From Mesocentrotus franciscanus (taxonomy: Eukaryota; Echinodermata; Echinoidea; Camarodonta; Strongylocentrotidae): DNA of 64,000 nucleotides. Location of the stretch: assembly GCA_037976565.1 (NCBI GenBank), contig CP137682.1, positions 186,001-250,000 of the forward strand, read 5' to 3'. Both the position numbers and the translations under genes were made by a program. The notes beneath the pieces were generated by a model. It was not told the origin of the DNA. It saw nothing but the letters and a program-made list of their open reading frames with translations, and did no database searches. Shown piece after piece: positions 1 through 12,883 of this stretch; within the stretch, counting starts at the first letter, position 1; the number at the start of each line of letters is the position of its first letter.

Positions 1-2270
1 AAAATAAAATACGAGCGGACCGAAAATGACGAGCGGGCGGTCGAGGACAACCAAATGATTTTTTTTTTTTGGCCTTACCAAACAAAACGATTGTTGAGCT
101 TGGTAGAAGAATACGATTTAAAACAACTTGTTGAAAAACCGACGAGAATAACGCAAACATCTGCCACTCTGATTGATGTTTTATACTCCTCAAATCATAC
201 AAAAATCGCTTTTTCTGATGTCGTTCCATTAGGCATGAATGACCACTACATGATAATCTGCTCCTTAGGAAATCAAAAATCTCCCACTGTTTGTCATAAG
301 TTTGTTTATTCAAGAAATTAAAAGAAAATGAATTTAAGTGATTTATCGAATGATTTGAGCAATGAATGTTGGCAAAACGTCCTTTCAGAAACTGATGCTA
401 ATAGTGCCTATGACATATGGTGTAGACAATTTGTTCGGTACTGGATAAACATGCCTCTCTTAGGAAAAAGAGAGTGCGACAAAAAGAAACGCCATGGATA
501 AATAACGACATATTAGATAAAATAGGGGAAAGAAATAAAATGAAAAACCGTGCTAAATCTTCAAAATCAGACGAAGACTGGAAATCGTATAAACTGAGAA
601 ATACTGTGACCGATATGGTAAGAAAGGCAAAAAGGTCATATATTTCTGAAAGTATTTTAAATAACAAGGGAAATTGTGCTGCAATGTGGAAATCTTTACG
701 ATGTATGCTGCCAAATAAAAAGAATATGAAAGTGATTCAAAAGTTGTCCATAAATGGTGAAGATATTTTTGGATTTAAGGAAATTACTACACGCTTAAAT
801 ACTAATTTTGTTGACATGGCAGCAAATCGTTAACAAAAGTTTACCTTTGATGATGATTTAGAGCAATATCTGACCAAAGTACCAACCACTTTCAGTTTTA
901 AACCGATTTCCTGTCAAGATGTTAAGAAACATATAAATAAAATTGCAAGAAATAAGGCCACTGGCCTGGATCAAATTCCAGCCGGTGTAATTAAAGATGC
1001 TATAAACTACATCATTGTGCCATTGACGCATATTGTCAACGTTTCTCTGTGTACTGGTAAGATCCTTGTTGCGTGGAAAAAAGGCCCGTGTAACGCCGAT
1101 CTTCAAGAGTGGTGACAAAACAAATCCATCGAACTATAGACCGATCTCGGTCCTCCCGGTATTGTCTAAAGTGTTAGAAAAGATTGTGTTCGATCAAGTG
1201 TATAACTACCTGTCTGATAATAGTTTGCTTAATCTATGTCAACGCGGTTTTCAGATTTAGAAACAACCATAAACAGAGATTTAAAGTTAATTTCTAGATG
1301 GTTTTCAAATAATGAATTGTTGATCAATTTCGATAAATGTCAATTCATGTTACTAGCCTCTAAAGCAAAACTCCGGTTATTTGAAAATGTTAGAATTAAA
1401 ATTCAAAATTTTCAATTACAAAGAGTAACACATTGTAAATATCTTGGCGTGATAATAGATAGTTGTCTAACATGGACTCCCCAAATTGATAATGTAAGGA
1501 AAAAGGTTTTACAAACATTTTATTCTTTAAAGCGCATCAGATTTTATGTACCGAGAAGTACTGCTCTCCTTTTGTATAAATCTTTAATTCAACCAATCTT
1601 TGACTATTGTTGTACAGTCTGGAGAATTGGCAATGAAAGCCAGCTAAATCGTCTCCAAGTCCTACAGAATAGAGCATTAAGGTCCGTTTTAGAGGTAAAT
1701 AATCGTTTCAATAGAGCCACTTTGTATAACACGCTCAAGGTCGATAAACTCGACGAAAGGTGGAATAAGCAGTCAATTTTACTTGTATTCAAATTAGTTA
1801 ATATCCTGGCCCCGCCCTCATTATGCTCACGGATCCATCTTAAATCACACCATTACCTGTTACGTAATATCAATTGCCAAATTCAACTGCCGCGGCCACA
1901 TAGAAATTACATCAGAAAGAGCCCTCTCTATTCAGCTTCTAAACTTTTCAATAACCTACCGGCAAACATCCGATTAGAAAAAAGCCCGGCAGCATTCGCA
2001 CGTTTTATATCCCTCTCTTAAATAATACACCCCTCCATTGTTTCTGTTATCCAAGTAATTTTTAATTCATCCTGTTTTTTTTCATCTTATTATGTTGTTA
2101 TGATAATTTTTGTGATTTCTTTTGTATATAATGTTTGTATTCGTATATTTGTTGAGTTCAATTATTGTCATGCACGTCATGCCTTGCTGAAAAGCAGCTT
2201 CTAGCTGATAGCAGGCTTTTTAACCGTGATTAAATAAATAAAATACAAATACAAAAAATACAATTACTTC
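1..2270 (+). mobile_element. Degenerate LINE, jockey/CR1/L2-like, 5'-truncated by the window, RT core deleted
   Basis: Plus-strand frames read in order as the C-terminal part of an apurinic-like endonuclease (55-321, with LIDVLYSS and a NDHYMIICSL-like motif), a linker (474-833), the RT fingers (about 834-1258, with NKATGLDQIPAGVIKDA and SNYRPISVLPVLSKVLEKIV) and the post-palm/thumb region (1246-2021, with LLINFDKCQF and CKYLGVIIDSCLTW). The order is that of a non-LTR retrotransposon ORF2. The palm, including the YADD box, is missing: the reading jumps from LLNLCQRGF directly to SDLETTINRDLKLISRWF. Stops and frameshifts separate the parts. After the stop at 2019-2021 comes a short 3'UTR ending in AAATAAATAAAATACAAATACAAA, a simple A-rich tail typical of LINE 3' ends. 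The copy cannot be autonomous. Clade assignment is by general resemblance only. Confidence 0.85.
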
Positions 2271-5200
2271 GAATGTTTCCAAGCATTGAATGTTGATAAC
2301 CTTGTGCAATCAAAGTTTCACCTTTGCAATAATGACAATAAAGTTAAAAAGAATATGAATATGGTTAAGATAACGAGATTATATAGCCAATGTAACAGAG
2401 ATATTTACGAACAATAAACACTAAGACCCAGTTTCGGTTTATAAGTTTAATACCAAAATCAAATCAAATCGTTATTTTTCTTTATCATAATCTGTTGTAA
2501 AAGTTTCATTCACATAATAGTTTAATCTTTGAAGAGCATTTTCAAGCAAACTATTTCCTTACATTGTCTCACGTTCTTTTCCCTTTTCTTTTCTTTCTTC
2601 CCTCGCTCTCACCTCTTTTTTGGCACATGTTCCCCCTCCCGTCTCGTAGCTAGGCCTCCGACTCTATGCTGCGATTTCATGAAAGCTCGCGGCGCAAAAA
2701 TAAAAGAAAATGAATACAAAATTAAATTGAAACAATCCTCGAGCATATCGCGGTGCGTGTCTGGGGATTTTAACTCCGACCCTTTTTAGAGTAAAGGGAA
2801 TTTCAATACAACAGCACTACTTATAGGCTATAGAAATTGATGTTGGGATAATGTTATGTATAATTGTCATGTTTACACATTTCAATAGGTGGCGCACAAG
2901 GCTATTAAATACGTTAATTTTCTACGGTATTAACAATCGTATTTAGTTTACTAATAATTATTATAATAAAAATGGTAAAGCTATAATACTATCGAAATTA
3001 TCAGGAGATGTTTGTAATATTTTTATTTTCAATATAAAAGATCTGCATTTGGCTGATTGGTGAGATTATGCCCTAAAATGCATGTGTTACAATTGTATGT
3101 AATGACTACCTAATAAATGTTTCTCAATGTCGAGAATTCAGTTACTTACCATGAAACCGGGAAAGATCCAAGAGGGCCAAGACTCAGACGTAACTGCGGA
3201 CTTTTGCTCAAGATTAAAGATTACTGCGAACACATTAGAGACAATTATGACGATGCTAGCCACAACACCATGCCGTGCCCTGTAGTGAGGGACAGTGCCA
3301 TGCTGGTTGTTTTGCGACTGACCATCATCCATCTTGTAAAACACACACATAAATAGAATAATCAAATTTTCAGCAGATTGTTGCCGTTGTTGTCACCACC
3401 TGATGTCTTTATGACTGGTAATAAGATACGTCCAGCAAAGGCCTACATTGTCATTGCGGCATGTAGCATTGATCTGAACGAGGATCTTCCCAAAGTAATG
3501 GCGTCAGGAGAAAATGATCATAATACATGTATAGGGACTAAAATGATGTCACGCGACCGAGTGAGATTCCCCGGCTGTATAGTACTTTGGACGCACAGAC
3601 TGTATTAACGTCATACATGTCTATAACGTCTCGATATATTCATAACTCTCTTATTATTGTTCCGAATTATTTCAAACTTTCGCCTTGCTGTTTATCTTAT
3701 TTATGTGCTTTCATAAAAAGGAACTTGTTACAAGGTTTGGATTGCCCTTTAAACTCAATCTTATACTTTGGAATTTCTGAGTGTCTTCAATAGTAGGCCT
3801 TACAATAATAATAATAACAACAATAATAGTAATGAATACGATAATTACGATAATACATGTATACCTCTTTGATATGATATATTTTTTCTTTTTTCCTTTT
3901 TTAATTTTAATTTTGTGTTTGTAATAGTTTGATTGTATCGCTTTAAAAAAAATCATTTAGGCACTCTAAGTCTGAGATGCAGTGGACTAATATTGATCTG
4001 CCCACCAGAGCTCTCAGCATGCTCAGTGAGAGTCTGCGCATTTAGTAACATGTTAGGTTGGGCTATCGTTCATATTTTGCATATATATATATATATAGAT
4101 ATATTTGTATATAAATATAGAGAAATATTGTGTAAGCTGTCTAGAAAGGCAACCTGTCTGTAGAGGCCTATGAAACCTCCTGTGTAAAGGAACTGGCTAT
4201 GCCATTGTCAAAAATAACGGGCGCTTTAGGCAAAACCTGTCTTTACGTTTAGGAAGCTACCTGAAATCTGCCTAAACATGGTTGAACCAGGGAGGTGAAA
4301 GAAAGGAGGTGAAACTCTTGTAATTTATTCAAACTCATTCGTGAGTTCTAAAGCGTAACAATAGGATGTGTAACATTCCACTTGGCTTTGAAGTTCCATG
4401 CTCCGAACCGCGCTTCCACTGCGGGGACTTTCGGAAGCCAGGCACCAGTTTTACATTTATTACAAAATATTAAATTACCGGCAAAATTTCAGTGTAAATC
4501 AAAAATTTTATTTGGGGATTGTATTGGGAAAAGTGCATCAAACAAATTTTCAAAATTAGTACTCCGTCCTTCCTATAATTTGTGTGCCAGAGTTGGTAAA
4601 AGAAAAATTACATCCTGACAAAAACTCAATATTTTAGGATAATGCGGTAATTTGTGCATGTTTTAATGTCCCGTTATTTAATCCATGATTTACAATCTTT
4701 AACATCATTAAGTTTGCTAATGCGTGTTTTCGCGTGTTTTTTATATTTTTGAAGTTAAAAAAGGATGAAATTACACAAGTTTGTGTTCGCTTGTTCTACT
4801 CTTTACACATTCAACAATGGATGAGAAATCATTAAAAGGGACAGCGAACAGTTGCTGCGATACCATTTTCTGATGTAGGAATTCAAAATCCTGAAATTTC
4901 ATGCGCTCTTTTATCTTACCACCTGGTCAACAGTTGCAGATAAGCGCATAACTTTTCGGCGGCGTGAAGCATGGGGTCAAAGGAGAGCGGCTTGATTCCA
5001 GTCCTTCTCTATCACGTCCCTGGTTGAACGGCACCGCATGGCACTAAAACATAATTTATGCAAAGGCTGCTCTAAAGAAAAGAAAGGCAAGCTTCACTGC
5101 CACACACAGTAATGAATTTAGACACAACCTTTCTTAACCTTAATGAATTCAGGATCATCCAGTACCCAGCTGGTACGGTAAATGAAAAGAGCTATCCTAA

Positions 5201-5649
5201 AAATGTGGGCAATATTTTGACAAGTATGTGGGCCCTAAATGTACCCGGATTTGTTTGTGTTTGTTCAATAGTAATAATGCATGCATTTATATGAATAACA
5301 TGGAATTGCAATTTCATGAACGCATTATTTAGGAGGTGTATGAACTACTTCGGAAACAGAATGCATTCTATTTGAACCAGAAAGAAAAAAATATTTGTTC
5401 TTAGTCAGCGGTTACGTAGGGAGAAGTACAAATTACTCTTTTGTCTGAATTTCAATGTCATGTGCCATTTGAGATTAAAGCGACGGATGACACAAAATAT
5501 TAATTACTTTCCAGTTCATCGGATATGACAAATTTAATCATGACCATAATATCTTGTGTATCTCTCAAACAGTATGCTTGTTTGTAGAAAGACTATGAAA
5601 ATTGATGCTTTATAAGCTTCCACAGCTGGGAACGCTAGTATGGCGTAGC
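2271..5649. other. Non-coding stretch, no supported gene
   Basis: I see no convincing exon here. Open frames are short and lack splice or domain support. It contains an AAT/ATA-type microsatellite (about 3808-3862), a short TA run near 4081-4097, and at 4139-4260 a repeat-like stretch resembling the 'acctgtctgtag' hairpin repeats seen elsewhere in the window. Confidence 0.5.
3808..3862. repeat. AAT-type microsatellite
   Basis: Imperfect run of AAT/AAC/AGT triplets, with no coding meaning. Confidence 0.7.
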
Positions 5650-5652
5650 TAA

Positions 5653-6200
5653 AGCTATGGTCACAACCCGAAAAAGTAGCCTGTTCGGCGGCCGGGCGGC
5701 GAGTTTTTAGCCAATTTCGCCCGGGCACCGCTTGTTTTTAGGGCATCGCTGGGTCGCCGCTGAAGTTTTAGCGCGGAATTAAAATTTGGGCGGCGCCTGC
5801 TCACTTTCACTCGCCGCCGAGAATACGCTCGGTGCCCGAGTGGTCGCCGCCATGGTACCAACCTAATTGAGCGTTCGCCGTCGAGCGATTAAGGTCAAAA
5901 ATCGAAGCCGCTATGTCAAAGGCTGACAATCGGTCGACGTCCGTCGCCACCCGGTCGCCGCTGGGAGATCAGTCGATCACTGCCGTGACGCCCTGCGGAG
6001 AAGCTCCTCGTTTTTTCCTAGTTTTTTTACCTAAAATCGACCGGCGACCAACGGAAAATCGACAGGGCACCGCCCAGGCATTGCCGGGGCTCTAGAGCTT
6101 TCTCGACTTTTCCAAAAATCCTTGGGCGATGCCTAAATTCCAGCGGCGACCGAGCAGGCTAAAAATCGGTCGGTCGCCGCTCTGAGTTGTGACCATAGCT
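5653..6200. mobile_element. GC-rich TIR element, family W1, copy 1
   Basis: The element starts AGCTATGGTCACAAC and ends with its exact reverse complement. It is flanked on both sides by TAA (5650-5652 and 6201-6203), a 3-bp target duplication like those of PIF/Harbinger elements. The interior is much more GC-rich than its surroundings and is built of reiterated words such as GGTCGCCG and AATCGGTCG. There is no transposase, so it is non-autonomous. A second copy lies at 39776-40411. The superfamily is inferred from the TAA duplication alone. Confidence 0.8.
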
Positions 6201-7563
6201 TAAGTGGGTACGGGGGCAGGGGGCGTGAACCCAATCAAATAGAGAAGAAATAAAACAGAAGAGAGAGAGAGAGAGAAAAGAACGAAAAAAAAGTTGAGAG
6301 GCCAGGACACGTAAACTATAAACCATCCATGCACGCACGCCTTATACTCGATATAATCGTGCTCTCATATGTCGTCCATCCATCCTCGACCGGTAACCCG
6401 ACCTTTCCTAAAAACACATTACGCCATGGTGACTGCCAAATTGATCTTTCTGTTCAGCCTAAACTATATATTAAATTAAAGAAGAAAAAAGGGGGGTCCG
6501 GGCCCGTCGCCCCCCGTGGATCCGCGCCTGGTAAACTCGACCTTCGCATGCGTTTAAAATCACTACATGCCTTACTCTTTGCAAACGAATATTATTTTGT
6601 TAGGGAACCAGTAAGCAAGACCATTTTTCTGGTGTGATCGCTCTATTCAACCAGAAATTCAGATCATTTTGTGATCTAGATCATGAATGGCAAAATTGCC
6701 GCTGTCTAACATAAGAAAAACTCAATGAAATGTTTACATTCAGAGCTGAAGTAAGTAGTCAAGAGAACAACCAAGGTATTTATAAATGTTTTTATTACAA
6801 ATACAGGTAACAATGTAATGTGGATCATGAATGACAAAATTGCCGCTGTCTAAAATAAGAAAAACTCAATGAATTTTTTTACGATTAGAGCTAAAGTAAT
6901 TGGTCAAGAGAACATCCAAGGAATTTATGAACGTGTTTATTTCAAATACAGGTAACAATGTGAACAGAAAAGGAGTCATTGCCATTTTTTTGATCTTGAA
7001 AAAGAGGGTAACCCTCAAACCATTTTTTTAGAATGCAGGCCTTTATTCATTATTTTGTTCCCAGAAATATGTTATCTGGCACTTAAATGTACATTATTAT
7101 CTTATTAACACTGTATTTTGCCTTTATAAATAAACAAATCCGATAGAACCAAATACAGTTTATTAGTCTAGTCGTTGATAAGATGAAACAGATTTTTTAT
7201 TAAATTTAACTGACATTTGTCTAACTTCCAATAAACAATGGAGCCAGACATGGTCTCAGCGGAACAACCGTCGGTATCAGAGACTGGAACTTTTGGTCTA
7301 CTATAGAGATGATAGTTCTTGACACAAACATGCTCGAAATTCAACAAAGATCTCGCTTTGTCCACTTTTAAGAGAAAAGAACTCATTGAGAATCTAGTTT
7401 TCAGTTTTACATTCACCACACCACTAACAATTATATTCTACAGTTTAATACTACATCTTAATATACAATATAAGTGCTTTCCATTTCAAGAAGTATAAAA
7501 GGAAATCACATGAACATACATGCATGTATCTATTGTTAATCTCATTGTTTTCATGATTTTTAG
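6201..7563. other. Non-coding stretch with small repeats
   Basis: Holds a GA tract (about 6261-6276), a lone hAT-like right terminus (ends ggatccgcgcctg, about 6483-6532, no partner found) and a two-copy tandem duplication annotated separately. No exon is supported. Confidence 0.5.
6679..6965. repeat. Two-copy tandem duplication, period about 144 bp
   Basis: Units begin at 6679 and 6823 with gatcatgaatgrcaaaattg and both run to 'caaatacaggtaacaatgt'. They differ by scattered substitutions, so the duplication is not recent. Confidence 0.85.
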
Positions 7564-7685
7564 CAATATTAAAGAATGGACCAACTGAGGAGCTATTGGA
7601 AATCCAGGCTTTATTCTGTCATACAAACGTGAAGATAAGGAAAGAGACATTTGTCAACAGATTGCCAGCAAGCTTGAAATATCAG
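7564..7685 (+). CDS. Candidate internal exon of an unrecognised gene
   Basis: A pyrimidine-rich tract ending in TTTTTAG precedes a 122-bp open segment, followed by a GTGACT donor. In the frame entering with one base from an earlier exon it reads ...LKNGPTEELLEIQALFCH and continues to NRLPASLKYQ, ending on a codon boundary. I do not recognise the protein. Two downstream terminal exons (7971-8015 and 8620-8739) both begin in the matching phase 0. Upstream exons were not found. Support is splice signals and protein-like composition only. Confidence 0.35.
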
Positions 7686-7970
7686 GTGACTTGTCTTATT
7701 TTATCTAATATGATGTTATAGATTCCAGAGTATTTGAAGAGGGAATATGATAAACTGTCAAATTTAGGTACATTACAGCTACCCCCATTCGATTTTGTTT
7801 TTAAACAAATGCATTTTGCTAGTCAATTTCTTTCATTAATGCTTTTATTTTTTAAACACTATTTGTGTTTCCTTATGATGGCAAAATAACCTGTTGTAAA
7901 CATCTATAAGAATAATTTACAATTGCAATTTTCAAAAACGATCTTAAGTCCTTTCTCCCTTAATTTGCAG

Positions 7971-8015
7971 GAAACAGTGCTGATTGTAGATGGTCCAACA
8001 TCCAAGAATCTTTGA
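7971..8015 (+). CDS. Candidate alternative terminal exon (short)
   Basis: After TTTGCAG, a phase-0 frame reads ETVLIVDGPTSKNL then TGA. It is compatible in phase with the exon ending at 7685. It is short, so it could be chance; it competes with the terminal exon at 8620-8739. Confidence 0.25.
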   Translation, partial: ETVLIVDGPTSKNL

Positions 8016-8619
8016 AGAGGTACAGGAACATGACAAAAAATTAAGGAAAACAATTGAAACTTGATTTCACAAATACATGTATGAGAGAGTAAGTTCATGT
8101 ATTCACTTTTTTTTTGATCTGGTACGCACCCCGTTACATTTATTCGTAGAATTTAATAATGCTATTTCATCGTATGCATGGCAAGTAGTGTCAATTATTT
8201 GTGCTAGCTTAACAGGGGAATCATTCAGAACCTTCTTGATGTAAACAAAAGGATATTCATTACAAAAAAAAAACTTGTCATGAGAAGACGATACCAATTT
8301 ATACAAATTGAGACTTTGATCTTTCGTGCATGGGTTATAATCACTTGCCATATTTGGGGCCATTTTATTGTCTTATTATATTTATTTTCGTTTTAATGAA
8401 TGTTTAAATTATATTCTTTTTGATATAATTAAACAATTTCATTTAACCAAAATGTGTTCAGTGCATATTTGATTTAGAAATTATAAGAGAAATCGTATAT
8501 CAACAAATCTTAAACAGCTGTGCACGTCAAATTCAAGAGTATTTAAGCTGTGTAATTGATATAATGCAATCCTTGTTAGGAAGATCTATCTCACTGTTTC
8601 ATTCATTTGTATCTTGTAG

Positions 8620-8739
8620 GGACATCTACCAGATATCATGCTTGTATATGACCCAGTTGCTGATGCAAAAAATAAATTATGCTCTGAAGAACAGGATGGA
8701 GGCGAGGGAAATAAGCCAGTACTCATCAATCTTAAATAA
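8620..8739 (+). CDS. Candidate terminal exon of the same unrecognised gene
   Basis: After the acceptor TCTTGTAG, a phase-0 frame encodes 39 residues beginning GHLPDIMLVYDPVADAKNK and ending PVLINLK, then TAA at 8737-8739. Its acidic, glycine-containing tail looks like a protein C-terminus. An AATAAA lies about 320 bp downstream (9057-9062), consistent with a 3' end. It joins in frame to 7564-7685. Function unknown; no family recognised. Confidence 0.35.
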   Translation, partial: GHLPDIMLVYDPVADAKNKLCSEEQDGGEGNKPVLINLK

Positions 8740-9056
8740 CAGTGTGTCTTACCAAGTCTAACATCTTTTAACACCTGTATCATCACATCCCTTTTCAAGG
8801 TTCTTAAAATAGTACCCCTTGTCCCTCCCCCTTCCCAAACAGGAATTACAGCAAATGATCTCATGAATCTCATATTTATATTTATATTTATATTCATGGA
8901 ACTTTTCTTTTTATCTGATCTATTCATAGAATATGTTTTGTCATTATTTTTGTCATTTTTTATTTGAATTACAATATTAAATATTTTTGTGTGGTATTTA
9001 TTATCATTAGTCTTTGAATTGTTTTATTTAAGTAATTGCAATGACATTATTTTTTA

Positions 9057-9062
9057 AATAAA
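9057..9062 (+). promoter_or_regulatory. Candidate poly(A) signal
   Basis: AATAAA downstream of the candidate terminal exon at 8620-8739; it may end that transcript. The hexamer is common by chance in AT-rich DNA. Confidence 0.3.
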
Positions 9063-9168
9063 ATCCCATATCTGAATAGTTTTAAAGCACTGAAATCTTA
9101 AACAGAAAGAAAGAAAGATACGCGGAGAGAGAGACGGACAGGTAGAGTGGGGGGGGGGGTAGCTAAAT

Positions 9169-9645
9169 ACACAAAGGGAAAATCACGTGCTCATTACATA
9201 AATGATTTGATTAATTTGTTGAAAATTGTAACAAATATTTAACTGTTATATCCTGATTTGGAAATTTTTGCTTGGATTTGTCTCATAAAATAAGTTGAAC
9301 ACAAACTAACATCCACACAGTGTTGAGTGCAGGAGTCACGGGCCATTGGCCTCATCGGACAGGAAGTGCGCGTGCATCCGGAACTTCTAGGTCAAAAAGT
9401 CATATATACACACAAAGGGAAAATCACGTGCTAATTGAATAAATAATTTGATTAAATTGTTGAAAATTGTAACAAATTAATAACTGTTATATCCTGATAT
9501 GGAAATGTTTGCTTCGATTTGTCTCATAAGATAAGTTGACCACAAACTAACATCCACACAGTGTTGAGTGCAGGAGTCACGGGACGCTGGCTTCATCGGG
9601 CAGGAAGTGCGCGTGCATCCGGAACTTCCAGGTCAAAAAGGCAAT
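9169..9645. repeat. Two-copy tandem duplication, period about 241 bp
   Basis: Both units begin acacaaagggaaaatcacgt (9169 and about 9410) and end with ggaacttc(t/c)aggtcaaaaag. A GA/poly-G tract (9105-9160) precedes the first unit. Confidence 0.85.
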
Positions 9646-10841
9646 TCAGACGCTGAAGGTTTTTTTTAGGTTTCTTTTATTCCGAAACAATATACAACCA
9701 ATCAAAACAATTTTAATACCAGAAGAAAGCTAACGATTAGTACATTCATTAGCTGCTCACCCCAATGCCGCCTGACCACACTGGAACGAGTAAGGGCTTG
9801 CGAGAGAGGCCGAAGTGCATTTGAATCTCGCTATTTCGCTCTCCTCCAACGCAAAGAAAGAGACGACATTGTGCTGGATTACCTTGTTTTTTCCGACAAA
9901 AGTACAGAGAAAATGCATATTATTGTTTTATATTATATTTTTTGAAAGGTTACCCAAGTGACTCCCGCACACCCCAATGCTGGATAGAAACACACTATTT
10001 AGAAAACTTTTTTTTCACGTTTTACGCAAAAATGCTCACTTGTTCTATGCACGCAAGTCAGATTGAGCGGAGGATACAACGTTTCCATGTTTCAGTAAAA
10101 TTATATTTTTTTCATGTTATACCCAGGATATTAAACGTCTCTCCTTTATGTATGATTAGAAAGAACGAAGAGAATTGAAGTGCATGCGGTTATGAAAGGG
10201 ATGAGTTTCATATTTAACATGATCATAATATTATTCAAGTAAAGATCAGAAATGAGGTCATTGAGGCAAGCCATTGACGACATTATGACATGGTATTGTA
10301 TAGACTGTATATAAATAATTTATAAAATAGATACTTATATTGTGTGGCAAAAATAGTCAAATGTGACTAAATGCCAAACAGAATCAACTCAAGAAGACAA
10401 GGAAACGGGTGCTTATAAATATTCATTTCTATGATGTCAATTTGAAAGGTAACTAAGAGGCTAAGGAACTATCCTCTACCTTGATAGGCAGAGTAGTTTT
10501 CGGGAGACGAACGCTAGAACTTGTGGCGCCAGATTGTTGCCTAGGAAGGCAAATAGAATGAGCTAATACATGTATTGAAATTGACATTTCTATTTCACCA
10601 CATGTATAGGAGTCTGACCGTACTGCATTTTTTTTTATTTTTCAATGATATTTTATTTTCTCCATTGCTTTTCACAAACAATAACAAAATCAATACATAA
10701 AATAATCTGCATGTTAATATTATATAGAATATGATTTTACATTCATATCTAAATAATACAAATGAACTTTTACTATTTACATCAAATAAAGCATGAAACA
10801 TGCATGCATGAAGAAGGCATGAACATAAAAAGACATTAAAA

Positions 10842-10872
<31 letters not shown>

Positions 10873-11701
10873 CCCACGCACACACACAATACACTCTCAA
10901 ACCCATTCACAAAGATCGTATGAACACATTTTTATTTAAATTTCACCTTAAGATTTTTCTTTTGATGCCGCCATCCTAGTCAAGCGTCGCTTATGTTGGC
11001 GGTCTCCTGCATTTTTTTCACAGGCAGTAAGGGTAATACTTTAAAATCATAGTACTATCATTATAGAAATATCAAGTTCGTTATTATATGAATATATGTA
11101 AATCACATTTGACATGAAGTTATAATTGTTTGTATATTTGCATTATACCTTATGTTTACATGTTCTTTGTCATTAAGTTATTGTATTTTGAAAAATGCGG
11201 AAAAACAATAAAATAAACTCAAATACAAAAAAAAATTGTAACATAGCACTTAACAAAGATGTATGCATTAATCGTTTTATATTACGAAAAGAGTCTATTA
11301 TCCCGTGTAAAACCGGCTTTCACCATCCTTTCCGCAGAGGCCTGTCTTTTTTTGTTACCAAGTGATGCCGAAATATACCAGTTCATCCTACCAACGTTCA
11401 CAACATAAATAACATTACACCCATAGTAACTATAACATCTCAAACTGTCACTCTGACAAAAGAGCAAAATATACAATATTTTGGGAATAGCCTGCCGAGC
11501 TACTAGCACCGTGACGAAGAGCTAGCCTTTCTGTCACGGTATTTTCACAAAACTTGTATTTTGATGCTTCTTAAGCATTGAAACAGTGATCCTGACGAGT
11601 TCATTTATGGCTATCTCAACATGAATTGTAATGATGACCATTATTAACTTACACGGGACTGCTTTTATTGTAATTTTTCGGTATTTATTCACCAATGATG
11701 A
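9646..11701. other. Non-coding stretch before the assembly gap
   Basis: No exon is supported. It contains a poly-A run followed by CA repeats (about 10837-10889); the open frames through it are shadows. Confidence 0.5.
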
Positions 11702-12201
11702 NNNNNNNNNNNNNNNNNNNNNNNNNNNNNNNNNNNNNNNNNNNNNNNNNNNNNNNNNNNNNNNNNNNNNNNNNNNNNNNNNNNNNNNNNNNNNNNNNNN
11801 NNNNNNNNNNNNNNNNNNNNNNNNNNNNNNNNNNNNNNNNNNNNNNNNNNNNNNNNNNNNNNNNNNNNNNNNNNNNNNNNNNNNNNNNNNNNNNNNNNNN
11901 NNNNNNNNNNNNNNNNNNNNNNNNNNNNNNNNNNNNNNNNNNNNNNNNNNNNNNNNNNNNNNNNNNNNNNNNNNNNNNNNNNNNNNNNNNNNNNNNNNNN
12001 NNNNNNNNNNNNNNNNNNNNNNNNNNNNNNNNNNNNNNNNNNNNNNNNNNNNNNNNNNNNNNNNNNNNNNNNNNNNNNNNNNNNNNNNNNNNNNNNNNNN
12101 NNNNNNNNNNNNNNNNNNNNNNNNNNNNNNNNNNNNNNNNNNNNNNNNNNNNNNNNNNNNNNNNNNNNNNNNNNNNNNNNNNNNNNNNNNNNNNNNNNNN
12201 N
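11702..12201. other. Assembly gap of exactly 500 N
   Basis: 500 consecutive N, most likely a placeholder of arbitrary length. Open frames that run through it are artefacts. The missing upstream exons of the UBE4B-like gene would have to lie here or be absent from this join. Confidence 0.99.
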
Positions 12202-12684
12202 TTTTGTACAGTGCATATCATATATTAGCCATGACAACAAAATAATAATTTCTTTCTTTTTGGAGGGGGTAGGTAAAGAGGTGCATGGTTGCAAGTGACA
12301 TTCGGATTATTTCTTATCACATCACATGAGAAGTGTTTATGTAGAGTTATAAATATCAACCCACTGAAGAAAATTTCATTCCAGTTTAAAAGTTCCAGAT
12401 ATACTGTATCCAAAATTTTAAGAATGAGCATGTCTTTAAAGCACCGGTATCCGCCAGCTCAGGTGCACTTGGCAGAGGTCTAAACAAATTAATAAATACA
12501 TCTGGTTCAATCAATAATCAATTTACATATTGAAGGTTCTCCAAATTGAAGAGGTGTGTCTAGAGCAAGTTTTTTTTATTATGGATTAAAATGGCAGGTT
12601 TGAATGTTGCATAATGCAAGTACCAATAGTAACATTAGCCAAACCCATCTAATGGATATATTGCATTTTGTGTTATTCCCACAG

Positions 12685-12859
12685 CGTTCTTTCTGCCAGG
12701 ACATCTTTGCCGAAGCCATCCGCATCATGAACCGCAACAAGATCAAGACCTCGTCTCAGATCCAGCAGTTCTCTGATCTATCACAGAGGGCTCATAAGAT
12801 GGCTGAGATGAATCGACAGACTGACCTGGATCTAGAGGATGCCCCTGATGAATTCAGAG
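12685..12859 (+). CDS. UBE4B: UBE4B-like ubiquitin ligase, third-last coding exon (end of Ufd2 core)
   Basis: After the acceptor TTCCCACAG, the frame reads RSFCQDIFAEAIRIMNR, continues through a helical, charged stretch and ends DLEDAPDEFR, with one base (G) left over before the donor GTGAGT. DAPDEFR is the hallmark link between the Ufd2 core and the U-box in UBE4B proteins. The leftover base completes the Asp codon at the start of the next exon. UBE4B is an E3/E4 ligase that extends ubiquitin chains with an E2. No upstream exons of this roughly 1000-residue protein are visible in the window. Confidence 0.9.
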
Positions 12860-12883
12860 GTGAGTGTTAACCTATAGCAGTTT

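Noticed and set aside
3117..3365. Overlapping frames on both strands around 3117-3365
   Set aside because: No splice sites, domain or clear composition to favour either strand.
11631..12294. Long open frames on both strands across 11631-12294
   Set aside because: They consist of N translated as X across the assembly gap.
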